Source of the DNA: Neopusillimonas maritima
Lineage (GTDB): Bacteria > Pseudomonadota > Gammaproteobacteria > Burkholderiales > Burkholderiaceae_B
Length of the DNA stretch: 64,000 nucleotides
Assembly: GCF_040930455.2 (NCBI RefSeq)
Contig: NZ_CP170494.1
Direction: 5' to 3' (one strand)
The notes below the pieces were generated by a model. It did not search any database and was not told the DNA's origin. It was given only the letters and a program-made list of their open reading frames with translations. Both the position numbers and the translations under genes were made by a program. Shown piece by piece: positions 16,644 through 24,338 of the stretch (positions within the stretch are counted from its first letter, which is position 1; every line of letters begins with the position of its first letter).

Positions 16644-18146
16644 ATGTGCGGAGTTGTAGGGATTGTCGGCCGCAATCCAGTGAACCAAACCATTTACGAT
16701 AGTTTGCTGCTTTTGCAGCACCGGGGCCAGGACGCTGCAGGCATTGCCACATCCTACGACCAGTTCTTCAGCATGTATAAAGCGCATGGCCTGGTACGCG
16801 ATGTATTTCGCACGCGCAATATGCGTTCTTTGCCGGGTAACAGCGGTTTGGGCCAGGTACGTTATCCCACCGCCGGTTCCAGCGACAGCGTCGACGAGGC
16901 ACAACCTTTTTATGTTAATGCGCCGTTTGGTATTACCTTTGTGCATAACGGCAACCTTACCAATTGGCGTGAGCTGCGCGAAGAACTGTTCCGCATTGAT
17001 CGTCGCCATATTAATACCAACTCAGACTCCGAAGTCTTGTTGAATATTTTCGCCCATGAGTTGCAGCGCGCTTCAACGGGTGTGTCGCTCGACGAGTCCG
17101 CTGTATTCGAAGCGGTAGCGGCCGTACATCGGCGCACGCGCGGTGCGTACGCCGTGATTGCTCAAATCGCCAGTTTCGGCATGGTGGCGTTTCGCGATCC
17201 GTTTGGCGTGCGTCCCCTGTGTCTGGGAACCCAGGAAACGGAACAGGGTGTGGAGTGGATGGTTGCCTCGGAATCCGTGGCGCTAACCGGATGTGGTTAC
17301 ACGTTTGTGCGTGATGTGCAGCCCGGCGAGGCCATTATTATCGATGAAGACGGCAATTTAAGCAGTCGTCAATGTGCGGAATCACCGCGCTTAACGCCAT
17401 GTCTATTCGAGTACGTTTATTTTGCTCGCCCCGACTCCTTGATGGATGGGGTTTCCATTTACGATGCGCGTTTACATATGGGTGAATACCTGGCTGATAA
17501 CGTCGCCAAATCATTGCGTTTGGGTGAAATCGATGTTGTCATGCCCATTCCTGACTCCTCTCGCCCTTCGGCCATGCAATTGGCTGCGCGCCTGAACCTG
17601 AATTACCGTGAGGGGTTCATTAAAAACCGCTACGTCGGCCGCACCTTTATTATGCCCGGGCAGGCGGTGCGAAAGAAGTCGGTGCGTCAGAAACTCAGCG
17701 CAATCGATATGGAGTTCAAAGGTAAAAACGTGCTGCTTGTCGACGACTCGATCGTTCGTGGCACGACCAGCCGACAAATTGTTGATATGGCGCGCGAGGC
17801 CGGAGCGAACAAAGTGTTTTTTGCCTCTGCCGCGCCACCCGTTCGTTTTCCAAACGTGTATGGGATTGATATGCCGACGCAATCGGAACTCATCGCTTTC
17901 GAGCGCGAACCGAACGATGTTGCGCGTGAAATTGGCGCCAATGGTTTGGTTTATCAAGAGCTGGTCGATTTACAGCGTAGTTTGCGCGACCTGAATCCGG
18001 CGATGACGCAGTTCGAGTCCTCCTGTTTTAACGGAGAGTATATTACCGGCGACGTCGATGCGGCTTATCTCGATCGTTTAAGCCAAACCCGCGGAAAAGC
18101 GGCTTTGGCGCAAGCCAGTTTGAATACCGGTGCTGACGACCGCTAA
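16644..18146 (+). CDS. purF: Amidophosphoribosyltransferase
   Basis: First committed enzyme of purine synthesis: makes 5-phosphoribosylamine from PRPP and glutamine. The class II glutaminase domain begins with the N-terminal nucleophile Cys2 (MCGVVGIVG, exposed after Met removal) and includes LLLQHRGQDAAG and VHNGNLTNW. The C-terminal phosphoribosyltransferase domain carries the PRPP loop VLLVDDSIVRGTTSRQI. Length 500 aa is typical. Last gene of the operon; a strong intrinsic terminator follows 35 nt after the stop. Confidence 0.98.
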   Translation: MCGVVGIVGRNPVNQTIYDSLLLLQHRGQDAAGIATSYDQFFSMYKAHGLVRDVFRTRNMRSLPGNSGLGQVRYPTAGSSDSVDEAQPFYVNAPFGITFVHNGNLTNWRELREELFRIDRRHINTNSDSEVLLNIFAHELQRASTGVSLDESAVFEAVAAVHRRTRGAYAVIAQIASFGMVAFRDPFGVRPLCLGTQETEQGVEWMVASESVALTGCGYTFVRDVQPGEAIIIDEDGNLSSRQCAESPRLTPCLFEYVYFARPDSLMDGVSIYDARLHMGEYLADNVAKSLRLGEIDVVMPIPDSSRPSAMQLAARLNLNYREGFIKNRYVGRTFIMPGQAVRKKSVRQKLSAIDMEFKGKNVLLVDDSIVRGTTSRQIVDMAREAGANKVFFASAAPPVRFPNVYGIDMPTQSELIAFEREPNDVAREIGANGLVYQELVDLQRSLRDLNPAMTQFESSCFNGEYITGDVDAAYLDRLSQTRGKAALAQASLNTGADDR

Positions 18147-18180
18147 AACGCTGTTTGTGTGCGCCCAATGTTGATGAAGG

Positions 18181-18207
18181 CAGCCGGGTTTTCCCGGCTG
18201 TTTTTTT
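18181..18207 (+). terminator. Rho-independent terminator after purF
   Basis: Perfect 8-bp stem CAGCCGGG / CCCGGCTG (18181-18188 and 18193-18200) with a TTTT loop, followed at once by seven T residues (18201-18207). It closes the aceE-to-purF stretch and marks the left border of the catabolic island. Confidence 0.93.
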
Positions 18208-18266
18208 GTCTTAAATGGTCGCTGCGTATGTTTTCGTTGACGTGCTTATTCAAGGTGAGTTAAATT

Positions 18267-18283
18267 ATGAACATATTGTTCAT
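18267..18283. promoter_or_regulatory. Palindromic operator candidate upstream of the FAD monooxygenase
   Basis: Perfect 7-3-7 inverted repeat, ATGAACA-TAT-TGTTCAT, ending 21 nt before the start codon at 18305. Size and position fit a repressor or activator site; the obvious candidate protein is the IclR-family regulator encoded directly downstream at 19445, though this is inference. Confidence 0.6.
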
Positions 18284-18304
18284 TTTTGATCATAAAGGTA
18301 AAGC

Positions 18305-19438
18305 ATGACACAACGGATTGGGGTTTCAGGTGCAGGTATTGGCGGGCTGAGTGTTGCCATAGCATTGCAGCAGGCCGGGAAAGAGGTGGTGGTGTTTGAA
18401 CAGGCTAAGCAATTTGCACGCGTTGGTGCCGACATCAATTTAACGCCGAATGCCGTTCGAGCAATAGACGGCCTGGGGCGGGGGGTTGGCGAAGCGTTGC
18501 GTAAAACGGCGGCACGGCCACGTTATCGTATCAGCCGAGACGGTTATACCGGCGAAGAAACCTCGCGTATTGAAATGGCCGAGGCGGCGCAAGAGAAATA
18601 CGGTGCGCCCCAGCTTACATTGCACCGCGCCGATGTCATGTCTGCGTTGGAAGAGGGCGTTCAACCCGGTACAGTGAAACTGGGCAAGAAAGTGACTCGG
18701 ATCGACGACCAGGCGGGCGGTGTGACGGTTCATTTTGATGATGGCAGCCAGGAACAGGTGGATGTGCTGATTGGCGCCGACGGTATTCATTCCACCGTGC
18801 GCACCGCGATGTTTGGGCCTGAGCAGCCGGAATTTACCGGTGTGGTTGCCTACCGGGCCGTAGTGCCGGTTGCGAAGCTGGGTAATTTGCCGAATCTTGA
18901 TAGCTTTACCAAGTGGTGGGGCAAACAACCCGAAGTGCAAATCGTTTCCTTCCCGCTCAATCAAGGCAAAGACTTGTTTATTTTCGCGACTACGCCACAG
19001 GAAGGTTGGCACTTGGAGTCCTGGACCGCACCGGGTGAGGTAAGCGAACTTCGGTCGCATTACGTTGATTTTCATGAAGAAGCGCGTGCATTGCTTGACG
19101 CTTGTGATTCGGTGCTGAAGTCGGCACTGTACGTGCGTGATCCATTGCCGGAGTGGCACAAAGGGCGGTTGGTATTGTTGGGCGATGCATGCCATCCCAT
19201 GATGCCGTTCATGGCGCAAGGCGCAGGGCAAGCCATCGAGGATGCTGTTGTGTTGGCGCGCTGTCTCAGTTCCAACGATTTTGCCGAATCTACTGCGGCA
19301 TTCGACGCTTATCAGAAAGCGCGTCACGATCGTACGGCGGAAATACAAATTGCGTCGCGCGGCAATAATTGGTTGAAATCGGGCACCAACGCTGATTGGG
19401 TTTACGGCTATGATGCGTGGTCGGTTAAATTGGGTTAG
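18305..19438 (+). CDS. FAD-dependent aromatic hydroxylase (NicC/salicylate hydroxylase-like)
   Basis: Class A flavoprotein monooxygenase that would insert one oxygen into an aromatic ring using NAD(P)H. Motifs: FAD-binding GAGIGG at residues 9-14, the DG motif GADGIHSTVR at 157-166, and the GD motif GDACHPMMPFMAQG at 293-306. The end contains WVYGYD. The spacing and C-terminal sequence recall 6-hydroxynicotinate 3-monooxygenase (NicC), but no other nicotinate-pathway gene is recognisable here, so the substrate is left open; salicylate-type compounds are alternatives. 377 aa is normal. The IclR gene begins 6 nt after its stop, so the two are co-transcribed. A perfect palindrome lies just upstream. 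Confidence 0.85.
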   Translation: MTQRIGVSGAGIGGLSVAIALQQAGKEVVVFEQAKQFARVGADINLTPNAVRAIDGLGRGVGEALRKTAARPRYRISRDGYTGEETSRIEMAEAAQEKYGAPQLTLHRADVMSALEEGVQPGTVKLGKKVTRIDDQAGGVTVHFDDGSQEQVDVLIGADGIHSTVRTAMFGPEQPEFTGVVAYRAVVPVAKLGNLPNLDSFTKWWGKQPEVQIVSFPLNQGKDLFIFATTPQEGWHLESWTAPGEVSELRSHYVDFHEEARALLDACDSVLKSALYVRDPLPEWHKGRLVLLGDACHPMMPFMAQGAGQAIEDAVVLARCLSSNDFAESTAAFDAYQKARHDRTAEIQIASRGNNWLKSGTNADWVYGYDAWSVKLG

Positions 19439-19444
19439 GCAGGA

Positions 19445-20245
19445 ATGGCAAAAGAGTCAGTGGGGCGCAGCGAACAAGCGAGCCTGGAAACGGGGGCTTT
19501 GGTCACCCCCATGGTGCGTGGCTTACGGTTGCTCGAATATATTGCCCAGGGCGGCAATACCAGTAATTTAAGCGAAGTTGGGCGGCTGATCGATGTGAAT
19601 CGCGTAACCGTCACGCGCTTGCTGGCCACGCTGGAGCAAGAGGGTATGATTGAACGTCTCCCTTCCGGTGGTCATCGTGTTAGCCTGCGTTTTCTGGCTT
19701 TGTCGGCCACCACATTGGGTCACAATGATTTTATGTCAGTGGTTAGGCGTTATGCGCAGTCCATTTGTCATTCCTTGGGCATCTCTGTTTATTACACAGT
19801 GTTGGATGGCGCTGATATGGTGTACTTGTTGCGCGAAATGCCGCCCGCAGGATTAGTGAGCCATATCACGCTGGGTAGCAGGGTGACGGCTTGGCAATTG
19901 GCGCCGGGAAAAGCGGTGTTGGCAAGCCGTTCCAACGATGAGTTAAACCTCATGTTCGGCCCTTCGGCATCGAAGCCCATTCCCGATTTCGATAGATGGA
20001 TGCAGGAAATAGATACTATTCGCGAAACGGGCTATGTTTGGAGTCGGTCTCGGTTGGAGAAAGGGATTAATGCTTGCGCCGCTGCAATTAAGGACGCCGA
20101 CGGCGATGCGGTGGGTGCATTAAGTGTCGTCGGTCCGGAACAGATTTTTATTGAAGATGAAACGCTGGAAGTACAGGCTCAAAAAGCAGTGTGCGAAGCG
20201 GCCCGGGCGTTATCGGAAATTAGATGTTGCGACGGCAGCGCCTGA
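19445..20245 (+). CDS. IclR-family transcriptional regulator (paired with the FAD hydroxylase)
   Basis: Ligand-responsive DNA-binding regulator. A winged helix-turn-helix (about residues 22-85; GLRLLEYIAQGG, then VNRVTVTRLLATLEQEGMIE) precedes the IclR effector domain (about 95-260), which holds GSRVTAWQLAPGKAVLA and YVWSRSRLEKGINACAAAI. It is more divergent from the other two IclR proteins of this island than they are from each other. It lies 6 nt downstream of the hydroxylase gene and convergent with the next IclR gene. The nearby palindrome at 18267 is its most likely target. The effector is unknown. Confidence 0.9.
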   Translation: MAKESVGRSEQASLETGALVTPMVRGLRLLEYIAQGGNTSNLSEVGRLIDVNRVTVTRLLATLEQEGMIERLPSGGHRVSLRFLALSATTLGHNDFMSVVRRYAQSICHSLGISVYYTVLDGADMVYLLREMPPAGLVSHITLGSRVTAWQLAPGKAVLASRSNDELNLMFGPSASKPIPDFDRWMQEIDTIRETGYVWSRSRLEKGINACAAAIKDADGDAVGALSVVGPEQIFIEDETLEVQAQKAVCEAARALSEIRCCDGSA

Positions 20246-20261
20246 AATTTGCGGGGTGTAT

Positions 20262-21050
20262 TCAAGCGTATGCGCCGCTGTAGTTCAATGAAACCGAGAG
20301 TGATCGTGCCGCGTTTTTTACCCTTTCAATAAGCCGTTCGCGCTCGGCCTCCGGTATGCGCAAATTGGGCACCGTTAAGCCCAGTGCGGCAACCACTACG
20401 CCCGACTCATCGTGCACGGGTGCGGCAATCGTTGAAATATTGGTTTCGAAGAAACCTTCTTCCATCACATAACCCCTGGCTTTGTCTTTTTGAAGCAAAG
20501 TGTAAAGATCATGTGTGGTTGCGGGCGTGTTAGGCCCGTGCGCTTGAAGTCGCTCTTCCGGATAAAGTGCCTGTAATTGTTCAAAACTGTGATGGCTGAG
20601 CAATACCCGGCCCAAGACGGTTGCGTGTGCCGGAAGTCGCGTACCGATATGCACCGAGCTGCTGAATACCGATGCCGGTGCTACTTTCTGGATATAAACG
20701 ATGTCGCGTCGGTCTCGAATGACTAAATTGGATGAGTAGCCGGTGTCGTCGCGCAGGCGCTCCAGAATAGGTCGGCTAAGCTCAGTAATGGATAAAGACG
20801 CCAGATACTCGAAGCCCAACCTAAGCACCGCTGTGCCTAATTGGTAATCGCGCCCGTTGTTCAGCCTTTCAACAAATCCCAGATTTTCCAGCGTGACCAG
20901 TAGCCGAAAAATGGTTGTACGAGGCACGCTGAGACGGCGAGCCAGTTCCGGCGCGGTGAGCGTAGGGGTTTGGCGGGAAAATTCACTGAGTATGCGTAGA
21001 CCGCGCTCAAGTCCGGGCACTGCATATTTTTCTGTATCTTTAGCCGCCAT
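20262..21050 (-). CDS. IclR-family transcriptional regulator (minus-strand operon)
   Basis: IclR regulator with an N-terminal winged HTH (about residues 12-75; VPGLERGLRILSEFSRQ, APELARRLSVPRTTIFRLL) and a C-terminal effector domain (about 85-255; VHIGTRLPAHATVLGRVLLS, TNISTIAAPVHD). It is strikingly similar along its whole length to the IclR protein at 28434, sharing for example TAELSRPILERLRD-like, TRLPAHAT and LYPEE blocks, so the two are paralogues. It is the last gene of the minus-strand Rieske operon, starting 28 nt after the Rid-family gene. It probably controls one or both arms of the divergent island. Confidence 0.9.
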   Translation of the reverse strand: MAAKDTEKYAVPGLERGLRILSEFSRQTPTLTAPELARRLSVPRTTIFRLLVTLENLGFVERLNNGRDYQLGTAVLRLGFEYLASLSITELSRPILERLRDDTGYSSNLVIRDRRDIVYIQKVAPASVFSSSVHIGTRLPAHATVLGRVLLSHHSFEQLQALYPEERLQAHGPNTPATTHDLYTLLQKDKARGYVMEEGFFETNISTIAAPVHDESGVVVAALGLTVPNLRIPEAERERLIERVKNAARSLSVSLNYSGAYA

Positions 21051-21078
21051 ATTCAGTAGAAATCATCCCTGTAAAGCA

Positions 21079-21519
21079 TTAACGGGTTTGCGCTTGCCTT
21101 AAGTCAATATCAAGCCGGGCAAATGCGTCGATTTCAATACTGAGGCCCGGAAAAGCAAACGCACTCACCTCAACCAGCGTGGAGCACGGGAAAGTACCAG
21201 TGAAATAGTGTTTGCGCAACTCGGAAACCAGGGCTTTATCTTCTGCGTTCGTTAGATAAACAACCAGTTTGTAGATATTGTGCAAATCGCCACCGGCCGC
21301 CTGCAGCATGGCGCGGATGCGCTCCATAATACGAGTGCCCTGATCTTGCGTACTCAAGGTTTCGCCTTGGTCGTTCACCGCCGGATTGGCGGTCACGCCC
21401 GACATGACCACTTCCTGCCCGATAACCAAACAGTTCGACCAGGTTGCGTTGGGCGGTTCAGGAACAGACGGCACGTTGATGTGCCGCACGTTCCCGTTCT
21501 GATTTGGCACCATGGCCAC
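21079..21519 (-). CDS. Rid (YjgF/YER057c/UK114) family protein lacking the signature arginine
   Basis: Small trimeric-type Rid-fold protein. The family blocks VVMSGVTANPAVND, MLQAAGGDLHNIYKLVVYLTN and LVEVSAFAFPGLSIEIDAFA are clear. RidA enamine/imine deaminases have an Arg in the P-x-R-S/T segment before VEV; here the segment reads FPCSTLVEV (residues 110-118), with Ser at that position (about 113). It is therefore unlikely to be a classical RidA deaminase and fits the Rid4-7-like groups often found in catabolic operons. The GTG at 21519 overlaps the Rieske gene's TAG by 1 nt; an ATG at 21513 is an alternative start. Confidence 0.85.
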   Translation of the reverse strand: MAMVPNQNGNVRHINVPSVPEPPNATWSNCLVIGQEVVMSGVTANPAVNDQGETLSTQDQGTRIMERIRAMLQAAGGDLHNIYKLVVYLTNAEDKALVSELRKHYFTGTFPCSTLVEVSAFAFPGLSIEIDAFARLDIDLRQAQTR

Positions 21520-22553
21520 TACAGAACACCCCGGTTCAATTGATCAGTCGCCAGTTTGCGTAGTTGCCGGCGTGCGCGGGTGACCCCGACATCATGCTGA
21601 TAAAGGTGTTCGCGTTGGTTCGCGTCCGATTCCATTTGCTCGAGCACTACGCGGTCTTGCTCCAGAACCGTCCAATGACGTGCTTCCAAACGATTTTTGT
21701 AAAGGAAACGCCAGGCGTCGCGCTGCCAGCCTTCAACTTTGCGAACGCGCCAGTGGAATACCGCCGTGATATCGGGAGAAATAGGGGTGTAGCAGCCGAT
21801 AATGCCGAAATTACCGCCAGGGCCGCCGGTTTTGGGGTAGGGGATTTCCAGCCGCAGCCAGATCAGCCCGGTGTCGGCCCATTCCGACCAGTCGAAGTTA
21901 ACGTCACGCTGGCCGGCCTTCTCGAAAATAAAGCCCGTATCGGTATCGCGCAGTTGGAATTCGGCTGAGCGCGCGCCCACCGACATGCTGTGCGACTGCT
22001 TGTGCAGATACGTGCCGTGCATGGGATCCATGACGTTGTCGATCACGTAGCGATAGCCGCCGCGCCATTCCGTGTAGCACAGGAAGGCGGAATATTCGCC
22101 GGATGTCAGCTGTTCGGGCAATACCAGTGGAGGGGGTTCGTCGATGTTTTCAGACGAGTTGTACATGAAAATTGCACCGGCGCTTTCCTGTATATGAAAA
22201 GCACGTGTGGGACGCGAACCCTCCAGTTTACAGCCGGGGTTGCCGGGAACAGAGACGACTGTGCCGTCGCAACTGACTTCCACGCCATGGTAGCCGCAGG
22301 CAATTTTATTACCTAGCGGGATGCCGAAAGAAAGCGGGGCGCCCCGGTGGGGGCAATGGTCTTCGAGGCAGTGCACTTTGTTATCGGCATCGCGCCAAAG
22401 TACCAGTTTGCGACCCAGCCGACGCAATGATACGGGTGTGTCTTTGACAAAATGCGATGGGCAGATGGCGTGCCAGTAGTCTTTCAGACCTTCGGTGAGG
22501 ATTTTTTCAACTTGCGCTTCGGTTTCAGCGCGGTTTGCTGTTGCTGTACTCAT
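21519..22553 (-). CDS. Rieske non-heme iron aromatic oxygenase, alpha subunit
   Basis: Oxygenase component of a ring-hydroxylating or demethylating system. The N-terminal Rieske domain holds the 2Fe-2S ligands Cys67/His69 (CPHRGAP) and Cys86/His89 (CGYHG). The catalytic domain carries the mononuclear-iron motif D176-x2-H179-x4-H184 (DPMHGTYLH). At 344 aa it belongs with the phthalate-dioxygenase/vanillate-demethylase-like oxygenases that have only alpha subunits. These need a separate reductase, and none is encoded in this window. It sits between a small unknown gene (21 nt upstream) and the Rid gene (1-nt overlap). The substrate is not predictable beyond an aromatic or N-heteroaromatic compound. 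Confidence 0.9.
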   Translation of the reverse strand: MSTATANRAETEAQVEKILTEGLKDYWHAICPSHFVKDTPVSLRRLGRKLVLWRDADNKVHCLEDHCPHRGAPLSFGIPLGNKIACGYHGVEVSCDGTVVSVPGNPGCKLEGSRPTRAFHIQESAGAIFMYNSSENIDEPPPLVLPEQLTSGEYSAFLCYTEWRGGYRYVIDNVMDPMHGTYLHKQSHSMSVGARSAEFQLRDTDTGFIFEKAGQRDVNFDWSEWADTGLIWLRLEIPYPKTGGPGGNFGIIGCYTPISPDITAVFHWRVRKVEGWQRDAWRFLYKNRLEARHWTVLEQDRVVLEQMESDANQREHLYQHDVGVTRARRQLRKLATDQLNRGVL

Positions 22554-22574
22554 GGAATTTCCTATTGATCTCGT

Positions 22575-22811
22575 TTAGTCGTTGGCGAGACGCTTGAGCT
22601 CCTCAGCCAGATTATCTGTTGTCCAGTTATCTGCCGTTTGCGGCTGGGGCCCTTGGTCGTTCAAAAAGGTGACGAGTGCATCGAGTTCGGTAATACCGGA
22701 ACCAAAAGCACGTTCAATACTGTCGCCCAACAGGTTTTCGTAAGCGGTGGGCTCATGACTGCGAGCCTGATGGGGATCAAGATAACAAGGGGTGAGGTAG
22801 CGGTCTTGCAT
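22575..22811 (-). CDS. Small conserved-looking protein of unknown function (78 aa)
   Basis: Unrecognised acidic protein of 78 residues. The N-terminal half contains HQARSHEPTAYENLLGD followed by an amphipathic segment (IERAFGSGITELDALVTFLN). The end, WTTDNLAEELKRLAND, is helical and could form a small HTH-like fold; I have a vague memory of a recombinase-like HTH family of this size beside oxygenases, but that needs a profile search. It has only one Cys, so it is not a ferredoxin. Its ATG overlaps the stop of the 106-aa gene by 1 nt (TAATG), and the Rieske gene follows by 21 nt. The tight coupling argues that it is a real gene and functionally linked to the oxygenase. Confidence 0.7.
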   Translation of the reverse strand: MQDRYLTPCYLDPHQARSHEPTAYENLLGDSIERAFGSGITELDALVTFLNDQGPQPQTADNWTTDNLAEELKRLAND

Positions 22812-23131
22812 TATTGGCCTCCGTTACGTACGCGTTCCTTGATTCGTTCGCGTACAGGGATAAAGTCATAAGTGGGAAAACATTCGGTGGTGAATACGCC
22901 CCACGCCGAACGTTCAAGTTCGACATTCACAACCGGAAGTAAGTGTGGCGGAACGCGTAGCGTGACGATTTGTCCAAACCCCATGGCAACCGTCCAGGAA
23001 ACAATTTCAACACCGTCGGGCGGAAAGCGATCCCACCATTCGGCGGCTTTGAGCTTGCCTTGAATCGTGTCCAGGTTCTGCGACTGATCGTGTTTAAGAA
23101 ATACGGTTAATAGTGTGGTGTCAGACGCCAT
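22811..23131 (-). CDS. Uncharacterised 106-aa protein, first gene of the Rieske operon
   Basis: Soluble protein without signal peptide or membrane segment. The pattern of alternating strands and helices (LLTVFLKHDQSQNLDTIQGK; VEIVSWTVAMGFGQIVTLRVP; a second helix VVNVELERSAWG) suggests a small ferredoxin-like alpha/beta barrel of the dimeric type. That would resemble EthD or muconolactone-isomerase folds, but I cannot assign a family. There is a single Cys, so it is not a 2Fe-2S electron carrier. It heads the minus-strand operon, reading away from the ABC-transporter operon, and is coupled to the 78-aa gene by a 1-nt overlap. Confidence 0.7.
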   Translation of the reverse strand: MASDTTLLTVFLKHDQSQNLDTIQGKLKAAEWWDRFPPDGVEIVSWTVAMGFGQIVTLRVPPHLLPVVNVELERSAWGVFTTECFPTYDFIPVRERIKERVRNGGQ

Positions 23132-23489
23132 GCCGGCTCCGTAGTATAGGTAACCCGTAGATATGGTTTGCGATAGAATTCCATATCGATGTTGTGTTCC
23201 ATATATTAAACAGCGTTTTACATAAGGTTAGTGTAGGGGTGGCGGAAATAACGATCCATAAGTAAAAACCCTAGGTTTATTTTATCTGATAACAATAAAC
23301 TATTGAAATAAAAGAGGTTTTATTATTTATTTTCGTCGATAAATATCGCTTTAATTGTTGATTTATGTCAATTTAAAAGCAATACAAAGGGTTATCCCTA
23401 ATATATTCCCACCCGTCAAGCAGATAAAGTCTGTTTAAAGAGCAAAACGTCAGTTCATATATAAAACATCGCTAAGGAGCGCACCGCTC
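23132..23489. promoter_or_regulatory. Divergent control region of the catabolic island
   Basis: Non-coding, AT-rich 358-base region between the minus-strand Rieske operon and the plus-strand transporter operon. Next to the Rieske side are an inverted repeat GATATGG-N14-CCATATC (23160-23166 and 23181-23187) and two direct copies of TTCCATAT (23179-23186 and 23197-23204) spaced 18 bp apart, good candidates for IclR-type binding. The stretch 23265-23365 is very AT-rich. A possible plus-strand -35/-10 pair is TTGATT (23358) and AATACA with 17 bp between, which is weak. AGGAGC at 23475-23480 serves as the ribosome-binding site of the ATPase gene. Confidence 0.6.
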
Positions 23490-24272
23490 ATGGTCGAAAT
23501 TGAATTCCGTGATGTCACCAAGTCGTTCATCGATCGCCAGACATCCAAACCTATCACCGCCGTTACCGACGTCTCCCTGTCTATCAAGAAGGGGGAAGTG
23601 GTTTCGCTTATCGGGCCTTCAGGCTGTGGCAAAAGTACTTTGTTGAATATGGGCTCCGGCCTGTATCAGCCTACCGAGGGCGAGGTCTACGTGGGTGGCA
23701 AGCTGGTAACCAGGCCTGTGCGTGAAGTGGCTTTCATGTTGCAGAAAGATTTGCTCATGCAATGGCGCACCATTGAAGATAACGTGTCGTTAGGGCTTGA
23801 AATCGCCGGTGTCGGCAAAGCCGAACGCATGAAGATTGCACACGAGCTTCTGTATAAGTGCCACCTTAAAGGGTTTGAAAAGCACTACCCTTATCAACTG
23901 TCGGGTGGGATGCGTCAACGCGCTGCGCTGGCACGTACGCTTGCCGTCGATCCGCACGTTATGTTGCTCGACGAACCCTTTTCGGCGCTCGACGCCCAAA
24001 CCAAAATGGTGCTTCAGCAGGATCTGGCTCAAATGTTGTACGAGAAAGAGCGTACGGCGCTTTTCATTACCCACGACCTGGTCGAAGCCATTGCCCTGTC
24101 CGACCGTCTGCTGGTAATGAGTGAGCGGCCGGGCACCATTATTGAGGAAATCGTTATCGATCTTCCGCTGCGCGAGAACCCACTCGAGCGGCGCAAGTTA
24201 CCAGAAGTTGGCCCCTTGCAAGGGCGCTTAATGGACCTGCTGAAAATTGGCAAAGAAGAATTGGCTCATTAA
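23490..24272 (+). CDS. ABC transporter ATP-binding protein (NitT/TauT family)
   Basis: ATPase of an importer in the nitrate/taurine/sulfonate family. Walker A GPSGCGKST at residues 42-50, a Q-loop (VAFMLQKDLLMQWRT), the signature LSGGMRQRAALARTLA, Walker B VMLLDEPFSALDAQTK and a switch His (LFITHDLVEAIAL) are all present. 260 aa is typical. It is the first gene of the plus-strand island operon; the binding-protein gene follows after 66 nt and the permease after that. The family imports sulfonates, nitrate, pyrimidine thiamine precursors, phthalate and similar small anions or aromatics, so it probably brings in the island's substrate. Confidence 0.93.
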   Translation: MVEIEFRDVTKSFIDRQTSKPITAVTDVSLSIKKGEVVSLIGPSGCGKSTLLNMGSGLYQPTEGEVYVGGKLVTRPVREVAFMLQKDLLMQWRTIEDNVSLGLEIAGVGKAERMKIAHELLYKCHLKGFEKHYPYQLSGGMRQRAALARTLAVDPHVMLLDEPFSALDAQTKMVLQQDLAQMLYEKERTALFITHDLVEAIALSDRLLVMSERPGTIIEEIVIDLPLRENPLERRKLPEVGPLQGRLMDLLKIGKEELAH

Positions 24273-24338
24273 GCAATCAGGTGGTACCCGTTGTTCCTTT
24301 TTTGAAATTCCGATACTTACTACGATCCGGAGGACATA

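Noticed and set aside
18440..19348. A 302-codon open frame on the minus strand inside the flavin hydroxylase gene
   Set aside because: Antisense shadow of a gene with clear FAD motifs; no ribosome-binding site and no family resemblance.
18305..20245. A nicotinate-degradation pathway based on the NicC-like hydroxylase
   Set aside because: No nicotinate dehydrogenase (nicAB), NicD, NicE, NicF or NicX-like genes were recognised next to it; NicC resemblance of one flavoprotein is not enough to name the substrate.
23132..23489. A TPP riboswitch upstream of the NitT/TauT-type importer
   Set aside because: The conserved CTGAGA-type core and its paired stems are not present in the region.
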